Source: an uncultured delta proteobacterium
GTDB taxonomy: Bacteria; Myxococcota_A; Polyangia; Polyangiales; Ga0077539
Assembly (NCBI GenBank): GCA_903885885.1
Contig: CAISKJ010000869.1
Location: 1 to 7,820, forward strand
Length of the DNA stretch: 7,820 nt
Direction of reading: 5' to 3'
The notes beneath the pieces were generated by a model. It saw only the letters and a program-made list of their open reading frames with translations. It was not told the DNA's origin and did not search any database. Positions 7,210 through 7,820 of the stretch are shown piece by piece (within the stretch, counting starts at the first letter, position 1; each line of letters begins with the position of its first letter). The translations under genes and the position numbers were made by a program.

Positions 7210-7236
7210 CCGAAGGAGCGCCCGCGTGATCGCCTC
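7210..7236 (+). repeat. 27-base direct repeat, copy 2 (RBS and start of the small downstream gene)
   Basis: This is an exact copy of 1882-1908, lying 5 bases after the stop of the 209-residue gene. It supplies GAAGGAG and a GTG (7226-7228) with the same 7-base spacing as at the Rhs gene. Identity stops abruptly: copy 1 continues GACG and copy 2 continues ACCC. Here the block has no coding duty upstream, so it looks transplanted. Confidence 0.9.
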
Positions 7237-7560
7237 ACCCCCTTCGATGGCGCGCATACGGCGCTCGCCGATCTCGTCGTCGAGCGCGTCACCGCGACGC
7301 GTGTGTTCGCGCGCTTCACCCCGACCGGGGCCTACGAGCGCTCCGCGGCGAGGGCCTTCTTCGACGACCTCGCCGAGGCCGTCGAGGGCCTCGCGCTCGG
7401 CGCCATCGACCCGCTGCAACGCGAATTGCGCGATTCGGGCCTGCACCTCTGCGACGCCGAGGGCAGCGCGCTGGTCGCCTCGCCCCTCGAGGGGGCGCAG
7501 CTCCTCGCCGACACCGGGTTCTCGTTCGTGATCCGCGGAGGCCCGGCGGCGGGCGATTGA
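7226..7560 (+). pseudogene. Small hypothetical gene, apparently frameshifted just after its start
   Basis: The coding-like frame from about 7237 to TGA 7558-7560 reads TPFDGAHTALADLVVERV, then FARFTPTGAYERSAARAFFDDL, and ends GFSFVIRGGPAAGD. The only well-placed start, GTG 7226 with GAAGGAG, is one base out of phase with it. Restoring one base after GCCTC (copy 1 of the repeat has a G there) would join MIAS to TPFDG and give a 111-residue protein. Uncorrected, the in-phase GTG at 7153 gives 135 residues, but its first ~25 codons are Arg-rich, poor in third-position G/C and inside the upstream gene, so it is unlikely. A GTG at 7303 would give 85 residues without a clear RBS. The family is not recognised. 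It looks soluble, with alternating strands and helices, and could be another small accessory or immunity gene. The shift could be a real mutation or a sequence error. Confidence 0.5.
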
Positions 7561-7567
7561 CCGGGGC

Positions 7568-7604
7568 CCTCCTCGCGCCGACCGCAGGGAAGGGGCGCGG
7601 GAGG
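7568..7604. terminator. Possible bidirectional hairpin between convergent genes
   Basis: CCTCCTCGCGCC (7568-7579) can pair with GGCGCGGGAGG (7594-7604) as an 11-base-pair stem with one bulged T and a 14-base loop. It lies in the 49-base gap between the plus-strand stop (7560) and the minus-strand stop (7610-7612), where a shared terminator would be expected. There is no T-run on either side, so it is not a classic intrinsic terminator, and GC-rich DNA forms such stems easily by chance. Confidence 0.35.
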
Positions 7605-7609
7605 ATCTC

Positions 7610-7820
7610 TCAGGGCGCGAGCACCGCCACGTCGAGCTGATAGGGCCCGCTCTGCATCGCGCCGCAGCCGCCGGCGTGGATCCAGTAGCGGCCGGGGTTG
7701 AGCGTCACGTCGACCTGCGAGTCGGTGCTGTACCAGTCGTCGTTGCAGGCCACCTGATCGCGGATGTTGCGCCCCGGGCACACGTCGCCCTGGAGCACCG
7801 CGAGGAGCGCGTCGAAGCCC
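7610..7820 (-). CDS. C-terminus of a secreted/surface protein with a pre-peptidase-C-like domain (5' end outside window)
   Basis: The minus-strand frame is open from the window edge to TGA at 7612-7610. It gives about 69 visible residues beginning FDALLAVLQGDVCPG and ending YQLDVAVLAP; a GTG at 7798-7796 is internal and not the start. The pattern F-D-x-(L)-L ... C ... ACNDDW ... V-x-V-x-LNPGRYWIHAGG ... GPYQLDV matches the last strands of bacterial pre-peptidase C-terminal (PPC)-type beta-sandwich domains, which occur in many copies in secreted proteins and lipoproteins of myxobacteria. Three Cys (in DVCPG, VACND and GGCGA) suggest an extracytoplasmic, disulfide-containing protein. It converges on the T6SS island and is probably unrelated to it, marking the island's edge. 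Catalytic or anchoring parts are not visible. Confidence 0.72.
   Translation of the reverse strand, partial: GFDALLAVLQGDVCPGRNIRDQVACNDDWYSTDSQVDVTLNPGRYWIHAGGCGAMQSGPYQLDVAVLAP

Noticed and set aside
7153..7236. In-phase GTG at 7153 as the start of the small downstream gene.
   Set aside because: Its first ~25 codons are Arg-rich with poor third-position G/C, overlap the preceding gene by 52 bases, and lack a clear RBS; the repeat-borne GTG at 7226 is better placed despite needing one base.
7226..7531. 101-codon open frame read directly from GTG 7226 without any frame correction.
   Set aside because: After the first few codons it turns Ser/Arg/Pro-rich with shadow-type codon use, while the neighbouring frame reads as a normal protein.
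1..7820. CRISPR arrays, tRNA or rRNA genes, insertion sequences.
   Set aside because: I saw no regularly spaced repeats, no tRNA-like cloverleaf or conserved rRNA stretch, and no transposase motifs or terminal inverted repeats; YD-repeat periodicity in the Rhs gene explains the repeated DNA texture.

Overview
The window is very GC-rich (about 70% or more by eye), with G/C at most third codon positions and frequent GTG starts. Its 3' end encodes the C-terminus of a Cys-containing, pre-peptidase-C-like secreted protein. Together with a VgrG / TPR-like protein / PAAR-Rhs gene order, this suggests a large-genome Myxococcota (deltaproteobacterial) chromosome. That assignment rests on style of sequence and not on a marker gene.

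Layout. Positions 1-490 hold the C-terminal beta-helix of a type VI secretion (T6SS) spike protein, VgrG. Next (495-1901) is a 468-residue soluble protein with a helical, TPR-like C-terminal half; by position it is a candidate effector adaptor or chaperone. Its stop codon overlaps the GTG start (1898) of a 1381-residue PAAR-Rhs effector. The effector has a PAAR-like tip domain, an Rhs/YD-repeat cage, a canonical Rhs core terminus with the DPFGL self-cleavage motif, and a ~145-residue C-terminal toxin carrying the R / ST / E-x-E signature of an ADP-ribosyltransferase. The toxin's last codons overlap the start (6034) of a 127-residue protein, the expected immunity gene, whose sequence resembles the beta-barrel domain 2 of translation GTPases such as EF-Tu.

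Downstream (6418-7560) is an accessory tail: a stretch of apparently broken coding sequence, an unrecognised 209-residue protein (6575-7204), and a small gene (about 7226-7560) that seems to have lost one base just after its start. The ribosome-binding site and first codons of that small gene are an exact 27-base copy of the start region of the PAAR-Rhs gene. The window closes with a converging minus-strand gene (7610-7820, cut by the window edge) and a possible hairpin between the convergent genes.

How the parts fit: VgrG and the PAAR domain would form the T6SS spike, the 468-residue protein may load the Rhs effector onto it, the Rhs shell would carry the toxin tip, and the overlapping downstream gene would protect the producer. 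The most unusual point is the pairing of an ADP-ribosyltransferase-like tip with an immunity candidate that looks like a piece of an elongation factor. This raises the testable idea that the toxin attacks the translation machinery and that immunity works by mimicry.
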